In this document: positions 1 through 9,349 of the stretch, one piece after another
Layout of the letters: each line of letters begins with the position of its first letter
Numbering within the stretch: position 1 is the first letter of the stretch
Source of the DNA: Photobacterium profundum
Lineage (GTDB): Bacteria > Pseudomonadota > Gammaproteobacteria > Enterobacterales > Vibrionaceae
NCBI RefSeq assembly: GCF_003026285.1
Contig: NZ_PYOD01000008.1
Location: 1-64,000 of the forward strand
Direction: 5' to 3'
DNA: 64,000 bases
Position numbers and translations under genes: made by a program
Notes under the pieces: generated by a model
Databases searched by the model: none
The model's input: only the letters and a program-made list of their open reading frames with translations
Told to the model about the DNA's origin: nothing

Positions 1-112
1 AAAGTACTGATCTCTTGTCTTTAATTTCTTATGATTTCTTTGCTGTATTTTTATTTTATCCTACTGTATCCAGCATTGATTACTTCGGTCGAAGATACGT
101 GAGAAGAGTCAT

Positions 113-577
113 ATGTGTATAAGAGACTGCTATTTGTATAGGAATTTTTTATTTTTTGGATTGCCATTTTTTATTTTAGGTAATGTGTTAGCTGAATATG
201 AGGTTTTTTTTCGTAAAATAAAACCATTAGTTTTACCAATGCTAATTGTAAGTTTTATAATAATGCTTATTGAAACTTATTTTAACTATAAACTTTATGG
301 GGATGTAGTTGGTGTTGATATCTTATTGTCATTACTAATATTATGTCCTTTTATTTTCCTGTTTGTATTGATGGGGAATAGCATAAACACTGAAGTTTTT
401 TTAAATTTAGCTCAATTATCATCTGCAATTTATTTTATACATCAGTTTGTTTTGATTGTGGTGCGAAAAACATTCATCTTTGATGAATCAATGATTTCAT
501 TAATCGCCATTTTCATATCAGCAGTAGTTGGTGTTATAATTGTGAAAGTTAATAAGATTGTGAAAATATTAATCTAA
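113..577 (+). pseudogene. C-terminal part of an acyltransferase-3 family membrane protein (partial or broken)
   Basis: This 154-residue hydrophobic product resembles the C-terminal half of acyltransferase-3 (OafA-like) O-acyltransferases, including the RNFLFFGLPFFILG stretch near residues 11-24, which is typical of the segment before the last membrane helices. Full family members are usually about 330-400 residues, so the N-terminal half with the catalytic histidine is missing here. A different frame is open from the window edge to a stop at 120-122 and overlaps the ATG at 113. The gene may therefore be frameshifted, or an upstream gene may end there. Its place before a Wzy-like polymerase fits O-acetylation of a surface polysaccharide. 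The family is fairly likely; its integrity cannot be judged from this window. Confidence 0.5.
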
Positions 578-593
578 ATGCAACGGGGCTAAA

Positions 594-1754
594 ATGCTAT
601 TGCTTAAATCACCAAAGTTTGTATTGGAGCTTTTGATTCTATTTTTTTTTACATTAATAAATTACGGAAAGGAAACTCCATTAATATCGTTACTTCTGTG
701 TATTTTCTACATGTTAATTTACAGGAAGAGTTACAGTGTTAATTTTAAAGTGATTGTTTTTTTATCATTTCTATCGCTTGTTACTTTGTTTTACACTGCT
801 TTGAGTTTGTTTTTTCCTGATTATTTCTTAATTATGGATTTTGATAAGGGGCTTTTACTTAATAAGTATTTAGGACGTGTTGTCTTAATTGTTAGTATTT
901 TAATGATATTTGTAGTGTTTGATAAAAATAGACTAATTCAAGCTATTAAGGCTTTGTTGATTTTTCATGTTACTATATTTTACATACAAGTGTTAGCGTT
1001 CTATATTTTTAATATTCAAATTGACATAGTTGGTTTTTTTACTGGTGAGTCACAACGAAGTCTTTTTTTAGGTTATTATAGAGCAACTGGTATTTTTACC
1101 GAACCGTCTAATTATGGGCTGGTTGTTTTGTCCTTATTGTCAGCCCTTTTTATTATTGGTTATAATCAGACTAAATTTTATGCATTCGTCCTATTTTCGG
1201 TTTTTCTTACATTTTCTACAGCGTCACTAATCAGTGCTTTGTTTTTTTTATTCGGCTATTTAGTCAAGGTTAACGTATTTAAAAAGCCAAAGTTATTAAT
1301 TATCATGTTTATGCTTTTAGCTCCTATTATAGTAGCATCGTTTAATTTTCAGCAGGAAAGATATTCTTCAGTAGATAATGTATCTGAAGCGGGCTCGTTC
1401 ATGATTAGGCAGTCTATTGTAAATATGATTTTAACCAGAAGTATTGATGATCCTCGTTTTTATTTCGGGGAAGGGATGTATTCGTATGACTTAAATAAAC
1501 TTATAAACCTTTCAAAATTTAAAGATGTAACTGCTGCAATAGATGATGCCGGTTTGTTTATTTCATTTATTTTAAGGTTTGGTTTGTTAGGCGTGGCGTT
1601 TGTATTAGGTATCTATTTTATCTTGCTTAAAAATATCTCTAGCCGTATTGTTTACACATCTTTAATTTTTACTAAAATGAGTATATTTAGTGGTATTTTC
1701 TTTATTCCGTTAATATCATGTTTGTTTTTCTATAAAGAGAATGGGGATGATTGA
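594..1754 (+). CDS. Wzy-like polysaccharide polymerase (multi-pass membrane protein)
   Basis: The 386-residue protein is almost entirely hydrophobic, with many predicted membrane helices and a longer polar loop at about residues 255-310. The ATGIFTEPSNYG stretch near residues 165-176 is of a type common in O-antigen and capsule polymerases. It starts 16 bases after the acyltransferase end and precedes glycosyltransferases, as expected for a Wzy-dependent repeat-unit cluster. Wzy proteins share little sequence, so the call rests on topology, length and neighbours. A flippase (Wzx) is not seen here and may lie upstream. Very AT-rich, like the next four genes. Confidence 0.65.
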   Translation: MLLLKSPKFVLELLILFFFTLINYGKETPLISLLLCIFYMLIYRKSYSVNFKVIVFLSFLSLVTLFYTALSLFFPDYFLIMDFDKGLLLNKYLGRVVLIVSILMIFVVFDKNRLIQAIKALLIFHVTIFYIQVLAFYIFNIQIDIVGFFTGESQRSLFLGYYRATGIFTEPSNYGLVVLSLLSALFIIGYNQTKFYAFVLFSVFLTFSTASLISALFFLFGYLVKVNVFKKPKLLIIMFMLLAPIIVASFNFQQERYSSVDNVSEAGSFMIRQSIVNMILTRSIDDPRFYFGEGMYSYDLNKLINLSKFKDVTAAIDDAGLFISFILRFGLLGVAFVLGIYFILLKNISSRIVYTSLIFTKMSIFSGIFFIPLISCLFFYKENGDD

Positions 1755-1829
1755 ATATATCATTTTTATTCTTTTTAGGTTAGTGAGTTTAAATCTAATT
1801 GTCAATTATAAACATTATAAAGTGTATGT

Positions 1830-2939
1830 ATGAAAATAATATATTTAATCAATTCTTTCGGTACTGGTGGTGCTGAAAAACAAGTTTTTTCCCTTTGCAA
1901 TGAAATGCATAAAGGTAATCAAGTCCTATTAATAAGGCTCAAAGATGATCCTTCTGATTTAGTTCAATGCCTTGATAGGATAGATGTTAAAACGATAAGT
2001 CTTAATATGAACACAATTAAAGGGCTATTGTTATTCTTTTTTTCTTTAGCTAAAGAAATTAAAGCTTTCTCTCCGGATGTAATTCATGCTCATTTACCAC
2101 ACTCAATCATTGTTGCTAGATTGTATAAGTTAATATTTAATTCATCTGTTAGATTGATAAGTACTGCTCACACATCAAATATTGGTTCTAAACATTTTAA
2201 AATGTTATATAAAATGACAGAACGATATTCTGATTTAAATACAAATGTTAGTAAGTTAGCATTAAATCGATATGTTGATAGTGGTATTTTTAATGGAAAT
2301 AAAAGTTTTTCTGTTCCAAATGGTTTCCATATTCCTGATGTTGATAAATATGATAGGAGGGAATTAAGAAAAGAGATTGTTGAACGGTATGCCTTTAATG
2401 ATAATGACTTTATATGTTTAGCAATTAGTCGGTTAGCTAAAGTTAAAAATCATGAATTTATGATTAAATCTATCAAAAAAGCTTTAAATGATAATAAGAC
2501 AATAAGGTTGTTGATATTAGGTGATGGACCAGAATTGAAGAATATTAAAAAGATGATTTCAGAGTTAGATGTTGGGAATAATGTCAAGCTTGTTGGTAAT
2601 GTGACTGATATATATAGATATTCATTGGCTTGTGATTTGTATTTAATGTCTTCAACCTATGAGGGAATGCCTCTTACTATATGCGAGGCTATGCTCTCGA
2701 ATTTACCTATACTAACAACACAATTTGATGGGTATGAAGAGTTTATTTGTGATTTTTATCCTTCTGTTGCTCAAGGGGATCTAGAGAAATATTCAAAATT
2801 TATTAATGAGTTTTCTCTTGGGATGTATAGAGATAATATAAATATAGCTAAAGAAAATGTACAGAATAAGTATGATATTAGGTCAATATCTAAATATTGG
2901 TTAACAAAATTTTATCAGAAGGAATGTAGTAATGAATAA
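1830..2939 (+). CDS. Glycosyltransferase family 4
   Basis: The protein has a GT-B fold layout. The N-terminal donor/acceptor domain begins with a GTGGAEKQ glycine-rich loop at residues 11-18. The C-terminal nucleotide-sugar binding half carries the E-x7-E motif (E278 and E286 in YEGMPLTICEA). The LAISRLAKVKN segment near 197-207 and LILGDGPE near 228-235 are standard GT4 features. It would add one sugar to the lipid-linked repeat unit at the cytoplasmic membrane; the sugar cannot be predicted. It overlaps the next gene by 8 bases, showing translational linkage in the polysaccharide operon. Confidence 0.85.
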   Translation: MKIIYLINSFGTGGAEKQVFSLCNEMHKGNQVLLIRLKDDPSDLVQCLDRIDVKTISLNMNTIKGLLLFFFSLAKEIKAFSPDVIHAHLPHSIIVARLYKLIFNSSVRLISTAHTSNIGSKHFKMLYKMTERYSDLNTNVSKLALNRYVDSGIFNGNKSFSVPNGFHIPDVDKYDRRELRKEIVERYAFNDNDFICLAISRLAKVKNHEFMIKSIKKALNDNKTIRLLILGDGPELKNIKKMISELDVGNNVKLVGNVTDIYRYSLACDLYLMSSTYEGMPLTICEAMLSNLPILTTQFDGYEEFICDFYPSVAQGDLEKYSKFINEFSLGMYRDNINIAKENVQNKYDIRSISKYWLTKFYQKECSNE

Positions 2940-3942
2940 AGTAGTATTTGTAACCAATTATAATAATATAATACCGCAGAAGCTTCATGAAACTATTGGT
3001 ATTGACCCTTCTGTTATGGTTAATTTTTTTTCTAATGATATTTCTAGTGAAGTATTATCATTTGATGACATTGCAAATAAAGTAATAAATAATTCAATTG
3101 ATATTGATGGTGTTTATTTTTTCTTTTGCTCATCTCAAATTGAGCAGTATAAATTGGCTGTTATTGATGTTGCTTTTGAAATAAATGCCCGTGGTGGAAT
3201 ATTATTACCAAGTATTGAACATTATCTTTCTCATGAGAATAAGTATTATCAAGAACTTTATAAATCTAGAGTTGGAATTTCAACTCCAAAGTCAAAAATA
3301 CTATCTCATTATAATAGTGAAAAATTAAAGTCAAATCTACCTGTTGTTGTAAAACCTTATGCTGGTTTTGGTAGTAAAGGAGTTACTTTGGCTAAAACGT
3401 CAGGTGACTTGAAAAAATCGATACGAACTAATATGGGGTACTATATATTCCATAATAAAAGTATCATTGAAATAGCAAGAAGCTTTATAAAGCAATATAT
3501 TAAGCACCCACAATCTTACCCTTTAAAGTTTGGTCGTGTTGTTCTTCAGGAATTCATTCCTGATTTAAAATTTGATTGGAAAGTTCTTGTTTTTGATAAT
3601 AAGGTTTTTGTTTTAAAACGCTTTACTAGAGATGATGATTTCAGAGCATCTGGAAGTGGGAAGTTTGATTATCACTGTGTTGCAGATGATAAACTCATAA
3701 AGTTTGCAGTTGAAACTCGAAAGAAGTTAAATACCCCGTTTGTTTCCTTGGATATATCAGAATCTAGTTTAGGATACTCAATAATTGAATATCAATCTGT
3801 TCATTTTGGTCTGGCTACAGCTATTAATGCACAATATGAATATGTCTATAGCCATGAATCAATAATAAAAAGAGATAAAAGTTTTGATAATGTTGAGATG
3901 TTGTTTGCTCAATCAATATCTTCATTTATTAGAGGTCGATAG
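2932..3942 (+). CDS. ATP-grasp-like protein of the polysaccharide cluster
   Basis: The 336-residue protein has ATP-grasp features. A lysine (K141) follows a VVV strand and precedes a glycine-rich loop (GFGSKG, 145-150). A QEFIPD segment near 204 is followed by a strand pair typical of the ATP-binding half. An acidic strand near 270-285 ends in IIEYQS, where metal-binding E/N residues normally sit. ATP-grasp enzymes such as RimK form amide or similar bonds by an acyl-phosphate route. Next to a CapA-like gene and glycosyltransferases, it may attach an amino acid or other acyl group to a sugar or glycan. That role is inference; the fold is more secure than the reaction. Confidence 0.6.
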   Translation: MNKVVFVTNYNNIIPQKLHETIGIDPSVMVNFFSNDISSEVLSFDDIANKVINNSIDIDGVYFFFCSSQIEQYKLAVIDVAFEINARGGILLPSIEHYLSHENKYYQELYKSRVGISTPKSKILSHYNSEKLKSNLPVVVKPYAGFGSKGVTLAKTSGDLKKSIRTNMGYYIFHNKSIIEIARSFIKQYIKHPQSYPLKFGRVVLQEFIPDLKFDWKVLVFDNKVFVLKRFTRDDDFRASGSGKFDYHCVADDKLIKFAVETRKKLNTPFVSLDISESSLGYSIIEYQSVHFGLATAINAQYEYVYSHESIIKRDKSFDNVEMLFAQSISSFIRGR

Positions 3943-3945
3943 GCT

Positions 3946-5043
3946 ATGAAAGTATTATTTATAGGTGATATCTGTACTGATTCATATTCAATTGATGATA
4001 TTGACAAATTTAAAAAAACCAAATTGTATTTTTTTTTGAAAAATTATGATGGTTATATTGTGGCAAATTTGGAAGCACCTCTTCTTAATAACAAGATTTT
4101 TGATAACAAAAATAAATTTTCACTTGTTAATCTCAAAGAGCTTTCTAGTTTATATGATTTCTGTGATTTCTTTAATCTTGCAAATAACCATATCCTTGAT
4201 CAAGGTGAACAAGGATTAAAAGAATCGATAGAAGAGATAGATAGGTTGTCTTCCAACTTTTTTGGAGCTGGCAATAATATAAATGAAGCTAGAAAGCCAG
4301 CTATTCTTGATCTGGGAGGGAAAAAAGTAGGTTTACTCAGTTATTGTTGTTATTCTTCTAACTCAGAATCATATGCAAATATTAATACCAGTGGACCTTC
4401 CCCATTAATATTCGAAAATATAAAGGAAGATGTAATTAACTTAAAAAAACATGTTGACTATATTTATATATTACCACACTGGGGAGTTGAAAATGAATTT
4501 TTCCCTACGTATGATCAGGCATCCTTGGCAAGGAAAATAATTGATTTAGGTGTGAATGGAATTATAGGCGGTCATACGCATACAATTCAATGTTTTGAGA
4601 GATACTCTAATCAGTCTATATATTATTCGTTAGGTAACTTTTTATTTAATGATTTTATAATTAGTGATGTGGATAAATATTATCAAGGTGCCTTTAATAA
4701 AGAGGGTTTACTAGTGGAAATTGATTTTAGTGATATTTCTCCTAAGTATAATGAATATTATGTTTCGTTATCAAAAAAAATGATTCCTGAGTTTAAATCT
4801 GTAGATAATTTAATAACTCCTGTAGGTTTGAATAATTTAAAGCTAGCTGATTCTCTAAAGGGGTTTAGCCACAAACCTTTGCTGGATAATTTAAATTTAT
4901 TATTAAAATACAATGGAAAATCAATGCAAGTAATTAATGATAGCCCATTTGTTGGTTCTTCATTTAAACCAAGACTGGAATCTTATAAATCTAAGATTAA
5001 ACGTGTTACAATGTTCACATTAAAACGATTGTTTTTAAAATAA
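3946..5043 (+). CDS. CapA/PgsA-family metallophosphatase-like protein
   Basis: Clear CapA-family (poly-gamma-glutamate capsule, PGA_cap) signatures appear in order: GD at 7-8, NLE at 41-43, ANNHILDQG at 80-88, GAG at 107-109, HWGVE at 178-182, GGHTH at 208-212 and SLGNF at 228-232. These residues form the calcineurin-like di-metal site. Family members take part in poly-gamma-glutamate capsule formation, and many homologs sit in glycan clusters with unproven activity. No signal peptide or N-terminal membrane anchor is visible, so the protein appears cytoplasmic, unlike membrane-anchored CapA. It lies 3 bases after the ATP-grasp gene and 2 bases before a GT2, so the genes are co-translated. Confidence 0.8.
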   Translation: MKVLFIGDICTDSYSIDDIDKFKKTKLYFFLKNYDGYIVANLEAPLLNNKIFDNKNKFSLVNLKELSSLYDFCDFFNLANNHILDQGEQGLKESIEEIDRLSSNFFGAGNNINEARKPAILDLGGKKVGLLSYCCYSSNSESYANINTSGPSPLIFENIKEDVINLKKHVDYIYILPHWGVENEFFPTYDQASLARKIIDLGVNGIIGGHTHTIQCFERYSNQSIYYSLGNFLFNDFIISDVDKYYQGAFNKEGLLVEIDFSDISPKYNEYYVSLSKKMIPEFKSVDNLITPVGLNNLKLADSLKGFSHKPLLDNLNLLLKYNGKSMQVINDSPFVGSSFKPRLESYKSKIKRVTMFTLKRLFLK

Positions 5044-5045
5044 TT

Positions 5046-5873
5046 ATGAATATATCTAATAAAATCGCAGTTGCTATGTCTATATATAAATCAGACAGTG
5101 TGAACTTTGTCGAAGCTTCAATCGATAGCATACTTCATCAGTCATATTCTTCTTTTGATTTATTTATTGAGGTTGACGGTGAGGTTTCAAATGAACTAAA
5201 GAAGTTATTAATCAGATATAGTTGTTTTAGTAATGTTTTTATTAACTTTAATGTAACTAACTTAGGGTTAGCCTATCGATTAAATGAGATAATAGAAAAA
5301 GTAATCCTAAAAAATTGTTATACTTTTCTTGCTCGTATGGATGCTGATGATATTTCAGTGACGAAACGTTTTGAAAAACAAGTGCAATTTTTGTTAGATA
5401 ATCCAGATATTTCTGTTGTTGGCTCTGATGTTGTTGAAATAACAAATGATGGAGTTGAGATTTTCTACAAAAAAATGGCATCGAAGCATGAAGATCTTAG
5501 TCGGAATATAATAAGAAAATGTCCCTTTAATCACCCTACAGTTATGTTTAATTTGCGAGTGTTTAATGAAGATGGGTATAGATATAAATCTGAATTAAAA
5601 AACACTCAGGATTTCTATCTTTGGGTTGATTTACTATCTGGTGGTAAGCGTTTTGCTAATATAAACGAACCCTTATTAAAATTTCGTATTGACGCTGATT
5701 TCCACCATAGACGAGGTTTTAATAAGGCCGTTAATGATTTTAATTCGCGCTTGTATGCTTTTAAAAAGCTAAATGTTTTAACAGTTAGAAATATCTTTCA
5801 TACAGGCTTATTATTTATATTAAGGATCTCTCCTGCATTCATCAAATCTCTAGCTTATAAATATATGAGGTGA
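5046..5873 (+). CDS. Glycosyltransferase family 2
   Basis: A GT-A fold enzyme: an N-terminal nucleotide-binding strand (IAVAMSIYKSD), a repeated strand-helix pattern, and the metal-binding MDADD motif at residues 98-102. It is followed by the RFEKQVQFL and VVGSDV segments common in bacterial polysaccharide GT2 enzymes. The motif FNHPTVMF (about 162-169) is frequent in capsule and O-antigen GT2 proteins. At 275 residues it is of normal length. It would transfer a sugar to the repeat unit at the inner face of the membrane; donor and linkage are unknown. It ends 4 bases before the epimerase gene. Confidence 0.85.
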   Translation: MNISNKIAVAMSIYKSDSVNFVEASIDSILHQSYSSFDLFIEVDGEVSNELKKLLIRYSCFSNVFINFNVTNLGLAYRLNEIIEKVILKNCYTFLARMDADDISVTKRFEKQVQFLLDNPDISVVGSDVVEITNDGVEIFYKKMASKHEDLSRNIIRKCPFNHPTVMFNLRVFNEDGYRYKSELKNTQDFYLWVDLLSGGKRFANINEPLLKFRIDADFHHRRGFNKAVNDFNSRLYAFKKLNVLTVRNIFHTGLLFILRISPAFIKSLAYKYMR

Positions 5874-5877
5874 CATT

Positions 5878-6882
5878 GTGAAATATTTAGTAACTGGTGC
5901 ATCTGGTTTTATTGGAAGTCGCGTTATTGAGATGCTGATTCATAGAAAACATTCCGTTGTCGGCATTGATAATAACAATGATTACTACGATACTTGTTTG
6001 AAGTTTGCACGACTAGAACGAATAAAAAATGATAACTTTGAATTTGTAAAAATAGACTTTTCAAATAAAACTCCTTTAGACGCTTTGTTTGAAGAACATG
6101 AATTTGACCGTGTGATTCACTTAGGGGCCCAAGCTGGCGTGCGTTACTCTATCGAAAATCCAATGGCTTACGCAGACTCAAATCTTATTGGTCATTTGAA
6201 TATACTTGAAGCATGTCGTAATCATAAAATTGAACACCTTGTGTATGCATCATCAAGCTCTGTCTATGGTCTTAACGATAAAACACCTTTTGAGACATCG
6301 GACTCTGTTGATCATCCTGTATCTTTATATGCAGCGACGAAAAAGTCCAATGAGTTAATGAGTCATTCGTATTCACATCTTTATGGTATCCCAACGACTG
6401 GTCTTCGTTTTTTCACGGTTTATGGCCCTTGGGGCCGCCCTGATATGGCACCTTTTATCTTTACTAAAAAGATTCTAGACGGTGAAGCAATTGATATTAA
6501 TAACAGTGGTAATATGTGGCGCGATTTCACCTACATCGATGATATTGTCGAAGGTGTAGTACGTATTGCTGATGTTATTCCTATGCGCAATGATGAATGG
6601 AAGGTTGAAACAGGTACACCGGCATCAAGCTCTGCGCCTTATGCTGTATACAATATTGGCCATGGTAGTCCGATCAACCTTATGGAGTTTATTTCTGAGA
6701 TTGAAAATGCGCTCGGTATTGAAGCGAAGAAAAACTATCGCGGAATGCAAGCTGGCGATGTTTATAAAACCTATGCTGATACTTCTGATTTGTTTAAAGC
6801 TACGGGTTACACACCCAAAGTGGGTGTGAAAGAAGGCGTTGCGGCGTTCGTGAAATGGTATAAAGAATTTTATGACAAATAA
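5878..6882 (+). CDS. NAD-dependent epimerase, probable UDP-glucuronate 4-epimerase
   Basis: A short-chain dehydrogenase-type sugar epimerase: GASGFIG cofactor loop at residues 7-13, SSSSVYG at 125-131 and the catalytic Y151-x3-K155 pair. The overall pattern (DNNNDYYD, HLGAQAGVRYS, RFFTVYGPWGRPDMA, YIDDIVEG) is that of the family converting UDP-glucuronate to UDP-galacturonate. The next gene encodes UDP-glucose 6-dehydrogenase, which makes UDP-glucuronate, so the two form a short pathway supplying a uronic acid to the polysaccharide. The start is GTG at 5878, 4 bases after the GT2 stop. Base composition is less AT-rich than the upstream genes, marking the border between variable and conserved parts of the locus. 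Confidence 0.88.
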   Translation: MKYLVTGASGFIGSRVIEMLIHRKHSVVGIDNNNDYYDTCLKFARLERIKNDNFEFVKIDFSNKTPLDALFEEHEFDRVIHLGAQAGVRYSIENPMAYADSNLIGHLNILEACRNHKIEHLVYASSSSVYGLNDKTPFETSDSVDHPVSLYAATKKSNELMSHSYSHLYGIPTTGLRFFTVYGPWGRPDMAPFIFTKKILDGEAIDINNSGNMWRDFTYIDDIVEGVVRIADVIPMRNDEWKVETGTPASSSAPYAVYNIGHGSPINLMEFISEIENALGIEAKKNYRGMQAGDVYKTYADTSDLFKATGYTPKVGVKEGVAAFVKWYKEFYDK

Positions 6883-6900
6883 AAACTAGGCTAGGTTTAA

Positions 6901-8067
6901 ATGAAAATTGCTATTGCGGGAACAGGCTATGTGGGTCTGTCTAATGCTATGCTGCTTGCGCAACATAATGATGTTATTGCTGTTGATATTATCGAAGATA
7001 AAGTTAACATGCTTAACGATCGTACTTCTCCGATTGTTGATGTCGAAATTACCGAGTTTCTAAATAATGATGCGCTTTCTTTTATCGCAACGTTAAATAA
7101 AGAACTTGCGTACAAAGACGCTGAATATGTGATCATCGCGACGCCAACCGATTATGATGTTGAAACCAACTACTTCAACACCTCATCAGTAGAAGCCGTC
7201 ATTAAAGATGTGATGGCAATTAATCCTACAGCGGTGATGGTGATCAAATCCACGGTACCTGTGGGTTATACCGCGCGTATTAAAGAAGAGTTGTGTTGTG
7301 ACAACCTGATGTTCTCCCCCGAGTTCTTACGTGAAGGGCGTGCATTGTATGATAACTTGCACCCGTCTCGTATTGTCGTTGGTGAACGCTCAGAGCGCGC
7401 CGAAGTCTTTGCAAATTTGTTAGTGCAAGGTGCGATTAAACAAGACATTGATGTGTTGTTTACCGATTCAACGGAAGCAGAAGCGGTTAAGCTGTTCTCG
7501 AACACGTATTTGGCATTGCGGGTCTCGTACTTTAATGAGTTAGATACATACGCAGAAAGCCATGGTTTAAATTCCCGTCAAATCATTGAGGGGGTGTGTT
7601 TAGATCCACGTATTGGTAGTCACTACAATAACCCATCCTTTGGTTACGGTGGTTACTGCTTACCAAAAGATACCAAGCAGCTGCGTGCTAATTTCGCGGA
7701 TGTACCTAATAATATTATTGGGGCGATTGTCGATTCAAATACCACGCGTAAAGATTTTATTGCCGATTCGATTATTAAACGCAACCCACGACGTGTCGGT
7801 ATTTACCGCCTGGTCATGAAGTCAGGCTCCGACAATTTCCGTGCCTCAAGTATTCAAGGCATCATGAAGCGCCTTAAAGCGAAGGGCATTGAAGTCGTGA
7901 TCTTTGAGCCGGTAATGAACGAAAAAGAATTCTTCCGTTCGTTAGTACTAACCGATTTAGAGCAGTTTAAATCATCGTGTGATGTGATTGTCTCGAATCG
8001 CATGGCCGAAGAGTTGGCAGATGTGGTCGACAAAGTCTACACCCGCGATTTATTTGGTAACGACTAA
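6901..8067 (+). CDS. ugd: UDP-glucose 6-dehydrogenase
   Basis: It oxidises UDP-glucose to UDP-glucuronate with two NAD+. The N-terminal dinucleotide loop is GTGYVG (7-12). STVPVG is at 117-122, SPEFLREG at 139-146, and the catalytic cysteine C253 lies in [11 protein letters not shown]197 and N201 sit in the conserved [11 protein letters not shown] helix. At 388 residues it is the usual length for the enterobacterial type. It lies 18 bases after the epimerase, which would use its product. Terminated by a hairpin about 60 bases downstream. Confidence 0.95.
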   Translation: MKIAIAGTGYVGLSNAMLLAQHNDVIAVDIIEDKVNMLNDRTSPIVDVEITEFLNNDALSFIATLNKELAYKDAEYVIIATPTDYDVETNYFNTSSVEAVIKDVMAINPTAVMVIKSTVPVGYTARIKEELCCDNLMFSPEFLREGRALYDNLHPSRIVVGERSERAEVFANLLVQGAIKQDIDVLFTDSTEAEAVKLFSNTYLALRVSYFNELDTYAESHGLNSRQIIEGVCLDPRIGSHYNNPSFGYGGYCLPKDTKQLRANFADVPNNIIGAIVDSNTTRKDFIADSIIKRNPRRVGIYRLVMKSGSDNFRASSIQGIMKRLKAKGIEVVIFEPVMNEKEFFRSLVLTDLEQFKSSCDVIVSNRMAEELADVVDKVYTRDLFGND

Positions 8068-8125
8068 AACACTGCGTGCCGCCGCCAATAGTTGAATCTA
8101 TTGGTATCGATACTATTAAGTAGCT

Positions 8126-8166
8126 AGCCCCTTGTTATATTTCCCCCTAATAACAAGAGGGCTTTC
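8126..8166 (+). terminator. Probable rho-independent terminator after ugd
   Basis: The arms AGCCCCTTGTTAT and ATAACAAGAGGGCT pair with one bulged A and a 10-11 base loop. The tail is only weakly T-rich (TTTCT). It lies just ahead of a strong promoter for galU, separating the two transcription units. Confidence 0.6.
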
Positions 8167-8193
8167 TAGTGAGTCATTCTTGAGACACTTTCA

Positions 8194-8222
8194 TTGTCTT
8201 AAAAAACAATATTCTTTATAAT
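8194..8222 (+). promoter_or_regulatory. Sigma-70 promoter for galU
   Basis: A TTGTCT -35 box (8194-8199) is followed by 17 bases and a perfect TATAAT -10 box (8217-8222). Transcription would start near 8229 and give a leader of about 110 bases before the galU ATG. Confidence 0.7.
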
Positions 8223-8337
8223 CTCGACAGGTAAGTGAATGCTTGCCGGTAGTCATATCTCACATTAAAACAGTATGCTGATAAGCACCTTATTAATAGA
8301 GTGCAGCAGAGCTGTTATCCCTCAAAAGGATTTATAC

Positions 8338-9258
8338 ATGCACCACATCACCAAAGCCGTTATTCCTGTGGCAGGACTCGGCACACGTATGCTACCTGCA
8401 ACTAAAGCTATCCCCAAAGAAATGCTGCCCATCGTTGATAAGCCGTTAATTCAATATATTGTCAATGAATGTGTGGCGGCAGGCATTAAAGAAATCGTGT
8501 TAGTGACGCACTCATCGAAAAATGCCATCGAGAACCACTTTGATACGTCGTATGAGTTGGAAGCCACGCTTGAAAAACGCGTCAAACGTCAATTGCTTGA
8601 CGCCGTCCAATCGATTTGCCCGAAAGATGTAACCATCATGCATGTGCGCCAAGGTCATGCAAAAGGGTTAGGCCATGCGGTCTTGTGTGCAAAACCGTTA
8701 ATTGGGGATGCGCCGTTCGTGGTGGTATTACCGGATGTGATCTTAGATGAATATACCGCGGATCAATCACGTGAAAACTTAGCGGCGATGTTAGCACGCT
8801 ATGAAAGCACCCAAGCCAGTCAAATTATGGTGGAGCCAGTACCGATGCACGACGTGTCGAAGTACGGTGTGGTCAATTGTAATGGTGCTGCTCTAAAAGG
8901 TGGCGAGTCTCATCCAATGACGGCGATGGTTGAAAAGCCGGCGATGGAAGAAGCACCGTCGAATTTAGCTGTGGTAGGACGTTACGTCTTATCGGCCAAA
9001 ATTTGGGATAAGCTGGCGATGACGCCTCCTGGCGCCGGTGATGAAATTCAGCTGACTGACGCGATTGATATGCTAATGGCCGATGAAACGGTGGAAGCGT
9101 TTCACATGACGGGTAAATCTCACGATTGTGGGGATAAATTAGGTTACCTGAAAGCCTTCGTTGAATACGGGGTGCGCCATGAGTCATTAGGTGATGACTT
9201 TAAACAGTACCTACAAACGTTAATGAAAGAAGATGACACCTTAAAACTGGTCAGCTAA
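8338..9258 (+). CDS. galU: UTP-glucose-1-phosphate uridylyltransferase
   Basis: It makes UDP-glucose, the substrate of the upstream ugd. The N-terminal [27 protein letters not shown] nucleotide-binding region is intact and the 306-residue length fits bacterial GalU. The reading frame is open further upstream to 8275, but I chose ATG 8338 because an AAAGGA ribosome site lies 7 bases before it and the protein then begins right at the conserved core. VEKP and [13 protein letters not shown] segments ([11 protein letters not shown]) are present. Paired with ugd in many Vibrionaceae polysaccharide loci; likely transcribed from its own promoter. Confidence 0.95.
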   Translation: MHHITKAVIPVAGLGTRMLPATKAIPKEMLPIVDKPLIQYIVNECVAAGIKEIVLVTHSSKNAIENHFDTSYELEATLEKRVKRQLLDAVQSICPKDVTIMHVRQGHAKGLGHAVLCAKPLIGDAPFVVVLPDVILDEYTADQSRENLAAMLARYESTQASQIMVEPVPMHDVSKYGVVNCNGAALKGGESHPMTAMVEKPAMEEAPSNLAVVGRYVLSAKIWDKLAMTPPGAGDEIQLTDAIDMLMADETVEAFHMTGKSHDCGDKLGYLKAFVEYGVRHESLGDDFKQYLQTLMKEDDTLKLVS

Positions 9259-9349
9259 CAACCATTGTTGAATTAATAATGCGTTTCTAGTGTCTAGTTT
9301 CGCGTTATCACAACCTTTACCCATCTCCCTTTTTAGTAAGTTCACTATT

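Noticed and set aside
6566..6829. Open frame of 87 residues inside the epimerase gene in another frame
   Set aside because: It is fully contained in a well-supported gene and has no independent signal.
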